A DNA stretch of 64,000 nt. Source: Clostridia bacterium. GTDB taxonomy: Bacteria > Bacillota > DSM-521 > Neomoorellales > Neomoorellaceae. Shown one piece after another: positions 38,615-47,796 of this stretch. How positions within the stretch are numbered: position 1 is the first letter of the stretch; every line of letters begins with the position of its first letter. The position numbers and the translations under genes are program-made. The notes beneath the pieces are model-generated. The model worked only from the letters and a program-made list of their open reading frames with translations. It did not search any database and was not told the DNA's origin. Location of the stretch: the NCBI GenBank assembly GCA_030154265.1, contig JASKKH010000002.1, positions 54,791 to 118,790 of the forward strand, in the 5' to 3' direction.

Positions 38615-39128
38615 TTAGAGTCCACAGTACTTTTACTTGCAACAATCGTTAAAGCTAAAGACGTTATACGATTAATCATTCCCAATATGTTGCAATACTA
38701 GCAAGAGCAATTACTGAAAAAATAGGGCTTAATAAAGAAAAAATACGGCAAGTATATTTGGCAGGTTTACTTCATGATATAGGTAAAATAGCAGTATCGG
38801 ATTGCATACTTCAAAAACTAGGTAAACTAACAAAATATGAATTTGAAGAAATAAAGAAGCATCCTGAAATAGGATACCAGCTGCTAAAAGCAGCTGGTGT
38901 CCTATTTATTTCCATTCTAAAGCTGGTCAGGTATCATCTGAACGTTGGAATGGTAAAGGTTATCCTTTTAGGACTTTAGGGAGAAAAATTTCCTTTAGGT
39001 GTAGCCATTATAGCGGTAGCAGACGCTTATGATGCGATGATATCTAATAGAGCTTACCGTATAGCCCGATTAGAGAGTGAAGTGCTTAAGGTAAGGTTTT
39101 TAATCATTCCATGCTATTTTAGAAGATG
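38615..39128 (+). pseudogene. HD-GYP domain phosphodiesterase remnant
   Basis: Fragments in several frames spell an HD-GYP domain: HSQYVAILARAITEKIGL, AGLLHDIGKIAV (catalytic HD), KHPEIGYQLLKAAG, then after a shift ERWNGKGYPF, and finally IIAVADAYDAMISNRAYR. HD-GYP proteins degrade cyclic di-GMP. The N-terminal sensory part is missing and at least two frameshifts or stops are present, so this is a decayed gene. The spaces 38422-38614 and 39129-39536 hold nothing I can identify, apart from a short open stretch near 39108-39285 without recognisable similarity. Confidence 0.75.
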
Positions 39129-39482
39129 AATATTTCAGACGTAATGAATTTGCCAATAGTAGGGAAGTTTTAAAAAATATGAGTGTTGTTGCTTCTATTT
39201 CTCAAAATCAAATACCCTTTAAAGGATATTGGCGTTTTTTATGGTTCTATATTAAGATAGAAACTAAAGGTGATTGTAGTCGATAGCATAGAAACAATAG
39301 ATGATCCCAATTATAGTACTTGTCTTAAAAATCTATATTAAAGTTGAAAATGGAATTCTGGCTGACGTAAAATTTGAAATTTATTATACGTTTTGGCTTT
39401 GTTGAAGTTATGTTTTTTTCTTATTTTAAAGGGTATAACTTTTGTGTTCTGGCCATTTAATTTTGGCATAGGCTAAAAAGTA

Positions 39483-39511
39483 TTGCTGTTTTATTATAGT
39501 TAAGGTAAAAT
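39483..39511 (+). promoter_or_regulatory. Candidate SigA promoter for hom
   Basis: TTGCTG at 39483-39488, 17-base spacer, TAAAAT at 39506-39511. The -10 is good, the -35 moderate. It lies 26 bases before the GTG start. Confidence 0.4.
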
Positions 39512-39536
39512 CTAGAGTTAAAAGGGGTGTGAGGGT

Positions 39537-40835
39537 GTGGCAAAATCAATTAAAATTGGGATTTTGGGTTTAGGCACAGTAGGCACTGGGGTTGTTAAGT
39601 TATTAGAACAAAATGGTGATATTATAGCCCAAAAACTAGGCCAGCCCTTAAAAATTAGTCATATTTTAGTACGGGATTTAAACCGTAAACGTGATATAGA
39701 TGTTGATCCTAATTTACTTACAACAGATCCCGAAAAAATATTTAGTGACCCTGAAACCAATATAATAGTTGAGGTTATGGGCGGTGTTGGGGCTGCTAAG
39801 GAATATATTTTGAAGTCATTAAAGCGGGGAAAAAGTGTAGTAACAGCTAATAAGGATCTCCTCGCCTTACATGGCAAGGAGCTTTTTAATGCTTCGGAAA
39901 CCCATGGAGTTGATTTGCTTTTTGAGGCCAGTGTGGGCGGAGGTATTCCCATTATTCACCCATTAAAGGAATGTTTAGCAGGAAATCGAATTCGTAAGGT
40001 TATGGGTATTGTTAATGGGACTACCAATTATATTTTGACAAAAATGACTCGGGAAGGTCGCAGTTTTTCAGATGTCCTTGAAGAGGCCAAATCACTTGGT
40101 TATGCCGAAGCTGATCCTACTTCAGATATTGAGGGTGATGACGCTGCCCGCAAAATGGCTATCCTGGCTTCGATCGCCTTTGGTACGCGTATTACCTATC
40201 ATGATGTATACCGTCAAGGAATAAGCAACTTAACTGTTGAAGATATAAATTATGCGAATGATTTGGGATATGCAGTCAAACTTTTAGGTATTGCACGGGA
40301 AGATGAGGATGGCATAGAAGTCCGTGTTCATCCTGCCTTTGTACCTCTAAAGCATCCACTTGCGGCTGTTAGTGATGTATTTAATGCCGTTTTTGTTGAA
40401 GGTGATGCCGTAGGGGAAACCATGTTTTATGGTAGGGGAGCTGGCTCCATGCCGACAGCAAGTGCTGTGGTGGGAGATATTATAGAGGCTGCTCGTAACT
40501 TCCAACACCATGATCGTGGTCGGATAACCTGTACTTGTTTCTATGATAAACCTATTAAACCAATGGGAGCAGTTGTTACAAAATATTACCTGCGTTTAAT
40601 CGTTAAAGATGAACCCGGTGTATTGGCTAGTATTGCCGGTGTTTTTGGTGAACGTGAGGTTAGCCTGGCTTCGGTTGTTCAGGAACGAGCTTTGAATAGT
40701 TCTGCTGCTGAGCTTGTGCTAATTACCCACCATGTTAGGGAGCAAAATTTGCAGGATGCTCTAAAAATTTTAGCTGATTTACCAGTTGTTAAACAGATAG
40801 CCAGTGTAGTTAGGGTAGAAGGAGGAGAAGATTAA
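39537..40835 (+). CDS. hom: Homoserine dehydrogenase
   Basis: Hom reduces aspartate semialdehyde to homoserine in the threonine/methionine branch. The N-terminal Rossmann motif GILGLGTVGTGVV is clear, with the family segments TANKDLLALHG, GIVNGTTNYILTKM and SDIEGDDAARKMAILA. The C-terminal about 80 residues (YLRLIVKDEPGVLASIAGVF) form an ACT domain, so feedback control by threonine is likely. GTG start at 39537; length 432 is normal. Its stop abuts the TTG of thrC, forming an operon with thrC and thrB and, after a short repeat region, lysC. Confidence 0.96.
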   Translation: MAKSIKIGILGLGTVGTGVVKLLEQNGDIIAQKLGQPLKISHILVRDLNRKRDIDVDPNLLTTDPEKIFSDPETNIIVEVMGGVGAAKEYILKSLKRGKSVVTANKDLLALHGKELFNASETHGVDLLFEASVGGGIPIIHPLKECLAGNRIRKVMGIVNGTTNYILTKMTREGRSFSDVLEEAKSLGYAEADPTSDIEGDDAARKMAILASIAFGTRITYHDVYRQGISNLTVEDINYANDLGYAVKLLGIAREDEDGIEVRVHPAFVPLKHPLAAVSDVFNAVFVEGDAVGETMFYGRGAGSMPTASAVVGDIIEAARNFQHHDRGRITCTCFYDKPIKPMGAVVTKYYLRLIVKDEPGVLASIAGVFGEREVSLASVVQERALNSSAAELVLITHHVREQNLQDALKILADLPVVKQIASVVRVEGGED

Positions 40836-41882
40836 TTGGACTGGTCGGGAATTATTTCTGCTTATCGGGAGTTTCTACCGGTTACGGAGAAAACTCCCTT
40901 AATTACGTTAAAAGAAGGAAATACCCCCTTAATAGCTGCCGAGAATTTATCTAAAGAGTTAGGAGTTAAACTTTATTTTAAATATGAGGGTCTTAATCCC
41001 ACGGGTTCTTTTAAGGATCGGGGTATGGTAATGGCAGTGGCCAAAGCCATTGAGGACAATTCTAAGGCCATTATGTGTGCTTCAACTGGTAATACCTCGG
41101 CCGCGGCTGCTGCTTATGCGGCGCGATGTGGCTTAAAATGTAGCGTTCTTATTCCTGAAGGTAACATTGCTTTAGGAAAATTAGCCCAGGCTCTCTTATA
41201 CGGGGCAAAGGTAATAGCTATTCAAGGTAACTTTGATGATGCTTTAAAAATGGTACGAAGCATAACAGAAAAACATCCTATTACCTTAGTTAATTCTATT
41301 AACCCACATCGTATTGAGGGACAGAAAACGGCTGCTTTTGAAATATGTGATACCTTAGGGGAAGCACCCGATTATTTGGCTATACCTGTAGGAAATGCCG
41401 GTAATATAACTGCCTATTGGCGAGGCTTTAATAATTATTATGAGGCTGGTCGTAGTCATATCTTACCTAAAATGATTGGTTTTCAGGCCGAAGGGGCTGC
41501 TCCTATTGTTAAGGGTGATGTAGTAACTTCTCCTGAGACAGTGGCTACTGCCATACGTATTGGCAATCCGGCCAGTTGGCAGTCGGCTGTTAAGGCAGCA
41601 CAAGAGTCAAGGGGTTTTATTGATTGTGTTAGTGATGAGGAGATACTAGCTGCTCAACGTTTACTGGCTAGTGAAGAAGGGATTTTTGCCGAGCCTGCAT
41701 CAGCTGCTTCTCTAGCTGGGGTAATTAAGTATGCTAAAGAGGGTTACTTCCATAAGACAGATAGGGTTGTTTGCGTTTTGACAGGTCACGGGCTAAAGGA
41801 TCCCACTATTGCAATTAAACAAGTAGCTGAACCTGTATCTCTACCACCTGATGAAAGTAAAATTTTAGACGTTGTTTTATAG
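40836..41882 (+). CDS. thrC: Threonine synthase
   Basis: ThrC converts O-phosphohomoserine to threonine with pyridoxal phosphate. The PLP lysine lies in [11 protein letters not shown] near residue 60, and the phosphate-binding loop appears as [13 protein letters not shown] near 185. Also visible are [19 protein letters not shown] and the C-terminal [10 protein letters not shown]. Length 348 matches the short class of threonine synthases. TTG start directly after the hom stop, with GGAGGAG inside hom. Confidence 0.97.
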   Translation: MDWSGIISAYREFLPVTEKTPLITLKEGNTPLIAAENLSKELGVKLYFKYEGLNPTGSFKDRGMVMAVAKAIEDNSKAIMCASTGNTSAAAAAYAARCGLKCSVLIPEGNIALGKLAQALLYGAKVIAIQGNFDDALKMVRSITEKHPITLVNSINPHRIEGQKTAAFEICDTLGEAPDYLAIPVGNAGNITAYWRGFNNYYEAGRSHILPKMIGFQAEGAAPIVKGDVVTSPETVATAIRIGNPASWQSAVKAAQESRGFIDCVSDEEILAAQRLLASEEGIFAEPASAASLAGVIKYAKEGYFHKTDRVVCVLTGHGLKDPTIAIKQVAEPVSLPPDESKILDVVL

Positions 41883-41894
41883 GGAGGATAGGAT

Positions 41895-42785
41895 ATGCCA
41901 CTTGTAAGGGTTCCAGCTACAACAGCAAATTTAGGTCCAGGTTTTGATACTTTGGGGATGGCCTTAGAACTTTATGACGAAATTAGAATTGAGGAAGCTG
42001 ATTTTCCACAGATTGAAGTAACTGGTGAAGGTGAGGGAGCTATACCTCGAGGACCTGAAAACATAGCGTATAAGGCGGCCCAGGCTGTTTATGAGCGTGT
42101 TGGGAAAACTGGAGTAGCTTTCAGGCTTAAAATGCATAACAATATTCCGGTAGCCCGGGGATTGGGCTCTAGTGCAGCTGCTATTGTAGGTGGATTGGTT
42201 GGGGCGAATTTACTTCTTGGCAATCCCTTGGATCAAGAAGAGATGGTAAGTTTAGCTACAAAGTTGGAGGGGCATCCGGATAATGTTGCACCAGCCATTC
42301 TAGGGGGATTGGTAGTATCAGCCAATGAAGGTGGAAGGGTTTATTATGAACGATTAAATCCACCTGAAGGTCTGGTTGCAGTTGTTGCTATTCCCAAATT
42401 TACTCTATCTACCCGCATGTCACGAAGTGTTTTACCGGAAAAGGTTTCTTTTTCTGATGCGGTCTTTAATGTTAGTAGGGTTGCTTTGCTTTTAGCATCT
42501 ATCGAAAACAATAACCTTGAGCTTATGGGTAAGATGATGGACGATAAATTGCATCAACCTTATCGTATTCCCTTAGTTAAAGGTATGGCAGAGGTTTTTG
42601 ATGCTGCTCGTGAAGCAGGAGCATTGGCAGTTGCTCTAAGTGGTTCAGGGCCTACTGTTATTGCTTTTTGTAAAGATAAACAGCCACAGGTTGGGAAGAC
42701 CATGGCTCAAGCCTTTGCTCGTAATGGAGTTAATTGTGTAATTAGAGAATTATCTCCATGTCATCGAGGAGCAGTTAAAATATAA
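41895..42785 (+). CDS. thrB: Homoserine kinase
   Basis: ThrB phosphorylates homoserine. GHMP-kinase motifs are present: VPATTANLGPGFDTLGMAL at the N-terminus, VARGLGSSAAAIVGG as the phosphate-binding loop near residue 90, and VALSGSGPTVIAF near the C-terminus. Length 296 is normal. ATG at 41895 behind GGGAGGATAGG. The last bases of the gene are duplicated 75 bases downstream, between thrB and lysC. Confidence 0.97.
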   Translation: MPLVRVPATTANLGPGFDTLGMALELYDEIRIEEADFPQIEVTGEGEGAIPRGPENIAYKAAQAVYERVGKTGVAFRLKMHNNIPVARGLGSSAAAIVGGLVGANLLLGNPLDQEEMVSLATKLEGHPDNVAPAILGGLVVSANEGGRVYYERLNPPEGLVAVVAIPKFTLSTRMSRSVLPEKVSFSDAVFNVSRVALLLASIENNNLELMGKMMDDKLHQPYRIPLVKGMAEVFDAAREAGALAVALSGSGPTVIAFCKDKQPQVGKTMAQAFARNGVNCVIRELSPCHRGAVKI

Positions 42786-42876
42786 TATTTTTACGAATAA
42801 AAGAGATATACAAGAAGAAGGTACTTCCTAAAGTACCATCGAGGAGTAGTTAAAATATAATATTATTACCAATAAA
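42762..42876 (+). repeat. Direct repeat of the thrB 3' end, with a hairpin between the copies
   Basis: Copy 1 (42762-42801) covers the last thrB codons and the following bases; copy 2 (42837-42876) lies in the intergenic space. They match at 37 of 40 bases by eye (starting CATCGAGGAG). Between them GGTACTT-CCTA-AAGTACC (42820-42837) forms a seven-base-pair hairpin ending at the first base of copy 2. Confidence 0.85.
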
Positions 42877-42905
42877 AAATGGTGTCTCTTTAGGGGAGGG
42901 TTTTT

Positions 42906-44117
42906 ATGGCGTTAATAGTTCAGAAATATGGGGGAACTTCAGTAGATGGACCTGAACGAGTTAAACATGTTGCCCGTAGGGTTGTAGAAACGAAGCAGGC
43001 AGGTAATGATGTAGTAGTTGTTGTCTCAGCCCCTGGAGACATGACTGATGACCTTATTGCAATGGCCCATGAGCTAAACCCCAACCCACCAGCAAGAGAA
43101 ATGGATATGTTACTGACGACTGGAGAACAAATGTCCATTGCTCTCTTAGCTATGGCTATTCATCAATTAGGTGAAAAAGCTATTTCTTTAACAGGTGCTC
43201 AGGTTGGTATTTTGACTAATAGCGCTTTTTCAAAAGCACGTATCTTGGAAGTCAGTTGTGAACGGTTAAGGAAGGAGTTAGATCAAGGTAAGATTGTCAT
43301 AGTTGCCGGCTTTCAGGGGATAACGAATGATAATGAGATTACTACTTTGGGGCGAGGTGGATCAGATACGACGGCAGTAGCTGTCGCAGCAGTACTCAAG
43401 GCAGATGTATGTCAGATATATACAGACGTGGATGGTGTTTATACAGCAGACCCGCGTGTTGTTTCCTCAGCTAAAAAATTAGAGGTTATATCATATGATG
43501 AGATGTTAGAATTAGCCAGCCTTGGAGCCCAGGTATTACAACCTCGAGCTGTAGAGTTTGCAAAACTTAATGATGTTGTTTTAGAGGTACGTTCTAGTTT
43601 TAACAATAATGAAGGAACCTTAGTTAAAGAGGTGACCGAAATGGAAAAGAAAATGGTAGTCAGTGGTGTTGCAGGAGATAAAAATGTAGCCCGAATTGCA
43701 TTATTAGATGTTCCAGATGTACCGGGAATTGCCAGTGCTCTCTTCAAGGCTTTGGCTGAGGAAAATATAAATGTTGATATGATTGTTCAAAGTGCAATGC
43801 AGCATTGCTTTAATGATATTGCCTTTACTGTTGACCGCAATGATCTTAAAAAAGCAATAGAAGTATCCGAAAAGATTAAGCCAGAAATCGGGGCTAGTGG
43901 TTTTACGTATAATGATAAAGTTGCTAAAGTCTCTATTGTCGGTGCCGGAATGATAACTAACCCGGGAGTAGCGGCTAGTATGTTTGATTGCTTAGCTAAT
44001 GAAGGAATAAATATTCAGATGATCAGTACTTCTGAGATTAAGGTTTCTTGTATAATCGATGAGAAACATTTAACTAAGGCAATGAAGTCCTTACACCGTC
44101 ATTTTGGTTTAGAGTAG
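42906..44117 (+). CDS. lysC: Aspartate kinase
   Basis: Aspartate kinase starts the aspartate-family pathway (lysine, threonine, methionine, diaminopimelate). The opening [20 protein letters not shown] is diagnostic, followed by [27 protein letters not shown] and VYTADPR. Two C-terminal ACT repeats are present ([20 protein letters not shown] and [19 protein letters not shown]). At 403 residues it resembles the lysine- and threonine-regulated alpha-beta type, and an internal start for the beta subunit is possible. ATG 42906 has GGGGAGGG upstream. Confidence 0.97.
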   Translation: MALIVQKYGGTSVDGPERVKHVARRVVETKQAGNDVVVVVSAPGDMTDDLIAMAHELNPNPPAREMDMLLTTGEQMSIALLAMAIHQLGEKAISLTGAQVGILTNSAFSKARILEVSCERLRKELDQGKIVIVAGFQGITNDNEITTLGRGGSDTTAVAVAAVLKADVCQIYTDVDGVYTADPRVVSSAKKLEVISYDEMLELASLGAQVLQPRAVEFAKLNDVVLEVRSSFNNNEGTLVKEVTEMEKKMVVSGVAGDKNVARIALLDVPDVPGIASALFKALAEENINVDMIVQSAMQHCFNDIAFTVDRNDLKKAIEVSEKIKPEIGASGFTYNDKVAKVSIVGAGMITNPGVAASMFDCLANEGINIQMISTSEIKVSCIIDEKHLTKAMKSLHRHFGLE

Positions 44118-44195
44118 ATTAAATATTTATTTCAGGTACATTTGTTTAAGCCAACGCATAACATAAATTGGAAAACTTATGAGGAGTGATTATGC

Positions 44196-44375
44196 GTGGG
44201 CTTAAAATATCTACCTCCTTGTCCTTCTAGTTTGTACTGGGAAGTAGCCCCTGGTGATACTTTATATACTATCGCTCAAGCTACTGGAACAACTGTAGAA
44301 AGGCTGATAGAATTAAATCCCCATATTGATCCTAATAATCTTCAAGTTGGCCAAAATATTTGTTTACCAGGTTAA
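44196..44375 (+). CDS. Very small LysM-domain protein
   Basis: A 59-residue protein made almost only of one LysM motif: EVAPGDTLYTIAQATGTTVE, then LIELNPHIDPNNLQVGQNIC, ending LPG. LysM domains bind peptidoglycan or chitin and are common in spore-coat proteins of Clostridia. The GTG start at 44196 has GAGGAG at 44181-44186. There is no signal peptide, as in many spore-coat LysM proteins. It is followed at once by a strong bidirectional terminator. Confidence 0.8.
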   Translation: MGLKYLPPCPSSLYWEVAPGDTLYTIAQATGTTVERLIELNPHIDPNNLQVGQNICLPG

Positions 44376-45402
44376 AAAAGAGAGACGGTGGAAAATTTTC
44401 CGCCGTCTCTTTTTGCTAACATACACTTACCCGGTATTCTCTCAATTTGGGCCAAGTAGGCGAATAATTGGGGACCACTCATTAGCTGGCCAAACCATGG
44501 TAGGTTGAACACTTCTTCTACTTCAGCCATTGATTTTACTTTTGGTACGTCGATAAACGGTAAGATAGGTGAATTGGAATCGTTAATAATATCCAGCATC
44601 CAGGTACGAACAGCTTTAAAATAAGCGGGATTATGAGTTTTTGGATAGGGACTCTTACGTCTATAAATCACCTCTTCGGGTAATAATCCCTCTACTGCCT
44701 TCCGTAAAATACCTTTCTCCATTTGATTATAAGTTTTCATTTCCCATGGAATGTTCCAGACATATTGAACCAAACGATGGTCGCAATATGGGTCGTACTT
44801 CAAGGCCTGTTGCCATACTCATTCGGTCTTTACGGTCCAAAAAACGGGCATAAAACGAGTAATGGTTAAATAAAAAATTTCTCTCAACCGGGCATCCCGG
44901 GAATTTTCCTCTGGTAGGTGAGGCACTTCATTAATAGCTTCATGGTATCGCTTATTAATGTATTCTTCAGGATGTACCAAATCTTTAAGTTCAGGTGAAA
45001 GCAAACGAATTCTTTCTTGGCCCATCCGAGTCCAAGGGAAAGTGTTTAGGGTTTGAGCTTTTTCACTTCGAAACCAGGGATAACCACCAAATATTTCATC
45101 AGCGGCTTCCCCGGACAAAGCCACAGTAGCCTCTTTTTTGATTTCTTTACTAAAAAGATAGAGAGAAGAATCTACATCTGCCATACCTGGTAAATCCCTA
45201 GCCGGCGGCGGATCATGGGTTGGCTACCACCAGCAGGATCAACAACTATTAAACGGCGGTGGCCTATAGCGGCATGGGGGGACAACCATGTACCGGAAGC
45301 ATCAGGACCACGACAGGTGAGGACATTTGTCATCGCTTCAATAATCGATTGCTGCTTGGTAAGGTCTAATTCCCAGTCTATCTAGCCAGCAATTCCACAC
45401 AT
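44372..45402 (-). pseudogene. asnB: Asparagine synthetase B remnant
   Basis: On the - strand from 45402 the sequence reads MCGIAG, a TAG at codon 7 (family has W), then IDWELDLTKQQSIIEAM, CRGPDASGTW and HRRLIVVDPAGGSQPM, the class II glutaminase domain. It then jumps to the synthetase domain (ATVALSGEAADEIFGGYPWF), skipping roughly 200 residues. Another in-frame stop follows VFWTVKTE, after which KYDPYCDHRLVQYVWNIPWE and RRKSPYPKTHNP finish the gene. Nonsense changes plus a deletion show a decayed gene, not just a sequencing slip. Confidence 0.85.
44379..44413. terminator. Bidirectional intrinsic terminator
   Basis: Stem AGAGACGG (44381-44388) with CCGTCTCT (44403-44410), extended by inner TGGAAAA/TTTTCCG pairing, with T tract on the + side and A tract on the other. 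It separates the LysM gene from the converging asnB remnant. Confidence 0.88.
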
Positions 45403-45609
45403 ATTAAATCACTCCCCAATAGGCATAAAAGTGTTCAAAAGATGAACCCTTTTATCAGACTTCATTGCCTACCAGGGTTATTTCATTGCAACCCAAATGT
45501 AAGAGTTCAACTATAATAAGCTTATGCTGATATCAATAAAAAAGTGAGGAGTTTTTAATTAAATGAGATTACTTGACTCAATGACTGGAGAGAACTATTC
45601 CGCTAGACC
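45403..45609. other. Intergenic space without recognisable gene
   Basis: Only the ribosome site of the decayed asnB (- strand, near 45410) can be seen. A 16-codon frame at about 45563 has a good ribosome site (GAGGAG) but no recognisable content, so it is not called. Confidence 0.4.
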
Positions 45610-46248
45610 TTAACTTAATAAGGCTGCAGCTAGGGCTACGAGGAAAATACCATCAAAAACACCGGCACCACCGATGCTTATTACCTGGGCCTTCATCCGG
45701 CGGATGGCATCCAGGTTTAAGATATCAGCGCCTAAAAGCGTGCCAATGGCCCCGGCAATATATGCTACAGGAGCAGCGTTATGTGGTGAAACTATTATGG
45801 CAGCGAGGGCGGCAACGATAGGAGGGATAAAGGTTGGGATAGTTATACCTATACCGGGGACGACCCTTGCTAAGGCTTTAGATACTACTGTAACAATTGA
45901 GGTTGCAATTATGGTGGGTATCAAAGGTGCCCGAGTAATAAGCAGATATAAGGAAAAGAGAATGGGGATAACAGCACCACCTACATTGATACATAGTAGC
46001 TGGTAGCTAACCCGTGGTGGGTAATAAAAGAAAAAAGGAAAAGGGAACGTTTGAGGTTGCTCTACAAAAAGGCGACGACGTGATATAGGAATATTTATTA
46101 GTCCACCTATAATTGAAGCAGATAGTAATAACATGGCACCGATAGGAGAAAGACCTAACCGAGAAAAAGAAAAAATAGCGAGGTTAAGGAAAAGGGATGC
46201 TAACAGCACCGGTATAAATAAGAAAAGAAATAACAATGGCCAGAGCAT
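45610..46248 (-). CDS. DUF1614 family membrane protein
   Basis: A 212-residue protein with about six hydrophobic segments (opening MLWPLLFLFLFIPVLLASLF). The family features IIGGLINIPI, LCINVGGAVIPI and the C-terminal IGGAGVFDGIFLVALAAAL are visible. Function unknown. It is a full-length relative of the truncated gene at the left edge of the window; both lie beside sporulation or germination genes. It follows the ger operon on the same strand after a gap of about 100 bases. Confidence 0.8.
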   Translation of the reverse strand: MLWPLLFLFLFIPVLLASLFLNLAIFSFSRLGLSPIGAMLLLSASIIGGLINIPISRRRLFVEQPQTFPFPFFFYYPPRVSYQLLCINVGGAVIPILFSLYLLITRAPLIPTIIATSIVTVVSKALARVVPGIGITIPTFIPPIVAALAAIIVSPHNAAPVAYIAGAIGTLLGADILNLDAIRRMKAQVISIGGAGVFDGIFLVALAAALLS

Positions 46249-46344
46249 AACCTAGAAACCCCCGAATATAATTAATTTAATATATCTTAATGTATTTATG
46301 TAGTTAATATTTTATCATATTTAATGATGTTGTAATGATGTTTA

Positions 46345-46569
46345 TTAAAATAATGGAACCAGGCGAAGAAACAGGTTTGAATAGCTCTTTATAGCATCTA
46401 ATGGTTTCGGTACATCTACTCCTGCAACAAGAAGAATACTAGGGACAAGACCGAGGATCAATAAACCACTAAAAACAATAAGCTCACGAAACTGTCCTTT
46501 TTTTATTAAGTCGGGGGCTTCATAAAAAGCAATTATCATGTATGCGGTGATAATGAGAAATATCGACAT
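46345..46569 (-). CDS. Small membrane protein of the ger operon
   Basis: A 74-residue protein with two hydrophobic segments (MSIFLIITAYMIIAFYE and LIVFSGLLILGLVPSILLVAGV). It starts 16 bases after the gerAC stop. Small two-helix proteins of this type are found with ger operons and some are needed for receptor function in Bacillus (the GerD-independent 'D subunits'). The sequence relationship to those is not established here. Confidence 0.6.
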   Translation of the reverse strand: MSIFLIITAYMIIAFYEAPDLIKKGQFRELIVFSGLLILGLVPSILLVAGVDVPKPLDAIKSYSNLFLRLVPLF

Positions 46570-46584
46570 ATGAAAATCACCTAT

Positions 46585-47796
46585 TTACTCTTGTAGAGTT
46601 CTTAAAATTAGTCCGGTACGGCGAAGTTTTGCTTCAACACTTATCTTAACTGATAAATTAGGGAACTCCTCATCCCAATTATTTTTAAGTCTTTCCCACT
46701 CACGGGGATAGTTTCGATAAATTGCTGCACCAAAACCAAAGATATCAGAATTAAATTCTTTTTGGGCAACCCTAAGGCATGCTTTAATTTCGTCTTTAAT
46801 GCCTTCAGCCATCATCTTTTCCATGTCTTCCCAGGTTTTAAGATTAATATCAAACTGTCCTTGAATATCACCTATGTTACCTTCTGCTTGTACCTTAACT
46901 TCGATGGAAGGGCGTCCATTAATAACTTTAGGTATTATTTTACTTTGAGAACGTATTAGTTCTATACTGACCAAACGTTTACCGGTTTTTGGATTATTTA
47001 TTACCAGGATTCCACCTTTAGCCTTACCTTTAACCCAATTAAGTCCCCTGGTTTGTTTCCCATCTAGCCAGCCAACAAGTTTATCTTCTTTAAAGGCAGC
47101 TGCTCCAATATACTTTCCAGTTAGTCCGATTTTTTCTCTTTTTAAATTTCCACGTATATCTAGGGGCCCTTGGGGAGTAGGTACTAAGTCTGTCCTTGTA
47201 GCCACAGGTTCAATACCCTCACTATTTAACATCAGGAGGAAATCATGTAATTTTACATCCACAATATTAGATTGGCCGTTTATAGCTGCCTCGACTACAC
47301 CTGCTTCTCCTTGAGAAGGATCCCGTTCTAGTTCATATTCTACCTGCAGACTTTCTGCAGCAGTAGCTCCTTTGACAATAGCGATTTGTGCGGTCCGTCT
47401 TGATTCGTTATCGCGGTCAAACCAGTCTATAGCATCATTTAAACCTTGTCGGGCAAACTCTTCACCAAATATAATAAATCTGTTATGAGCCCAAAAGAGC
47501 CGGCGGGGGGAGTGATTTAAAAAATTTCGTACTGCTTCAAAAACTGTATCTCCTGTCATTTCGGTTAACCAAAATGACCTTTCGTCAACATTTGTGTTTT
47601 GTTGGCCGGATAAGGTAAAAGGTTTAGCTATACGAACAGTTAATTTAATTTTATTATTAATATTTCTATCTACACCAACTGAATTTATAAAACCTATACT
47701 TTCTATTTCCCTTCTATTCCAGCACCCTGCTAATATTAAAATAGAAAACAGTAACAAAAATAAATACAGTAACTGCCTAAAATTAATGTTTTTCAT
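46585..47796 (-). CDS. gerAC: Spore germination receptor C subunit (Ger(x)C lipoprotein)
   Basis: The C subunit is a lipoprotein of nutrient germination receptors in the spore inner membrane. A lipobox LILAGC follows the N-terminal hydrophobic run, and the next residues WNRREIESIGFINSVGVDR are diagnostic of Ger(x)C proteins. The rest shows the expected three-domain length (403 aa) ending near ERLKNNWDEEFPNLSVKISV. Its ATG overlaps the end of gerAB by four bases. No disruption is visible. Confidence 0.94.
   Translation of the reverse strand: MKNINFRQLLYLFLLLFSILILAGCWNRREIESIGFINSVGVDRNINNKIKLTVRIAKPFTLSGQQNTNVDERSFWLTEMTGDTVFEAVRNFLNHSPRRLFWAHNRFIIFGEEFARQGLNDAIDWFDRDNESRRTAQIAIVKGATAAESLQVEYELERDPSQGEAGVVEAAINGQSNIVDVKLHDFLLMLNSEGIEPVATRTDLVPTPQGPLDIRGNLKREKIGLTGKYIGAAAFKEDKLVGWLDGKQTRGLNWVKGKAKGGILVINNPKTGKRLVSIELIRSQSKIIPKVINGRPSIEVKVQAEGNIGDIQGQFDINLKTWEDMEKMMAEGIKDEIKACLRVAQKEFNSDIFGFGAAIYRNYPREWERLKNNWDEEFPNLSVKISVEAKLRRTGLILRTLQE

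Noticed and set aside
42820..42837. Terminator between thrB and lysC
   Set aside because: The seven-pair hairpin is followed by ATCGAGG rather than a T tract.
45563..45613. A 16-codon frame with a good ribosome site
   Set aside because: Too short and without recognisable content; it converges with the DUF1614 stop on the other strand.
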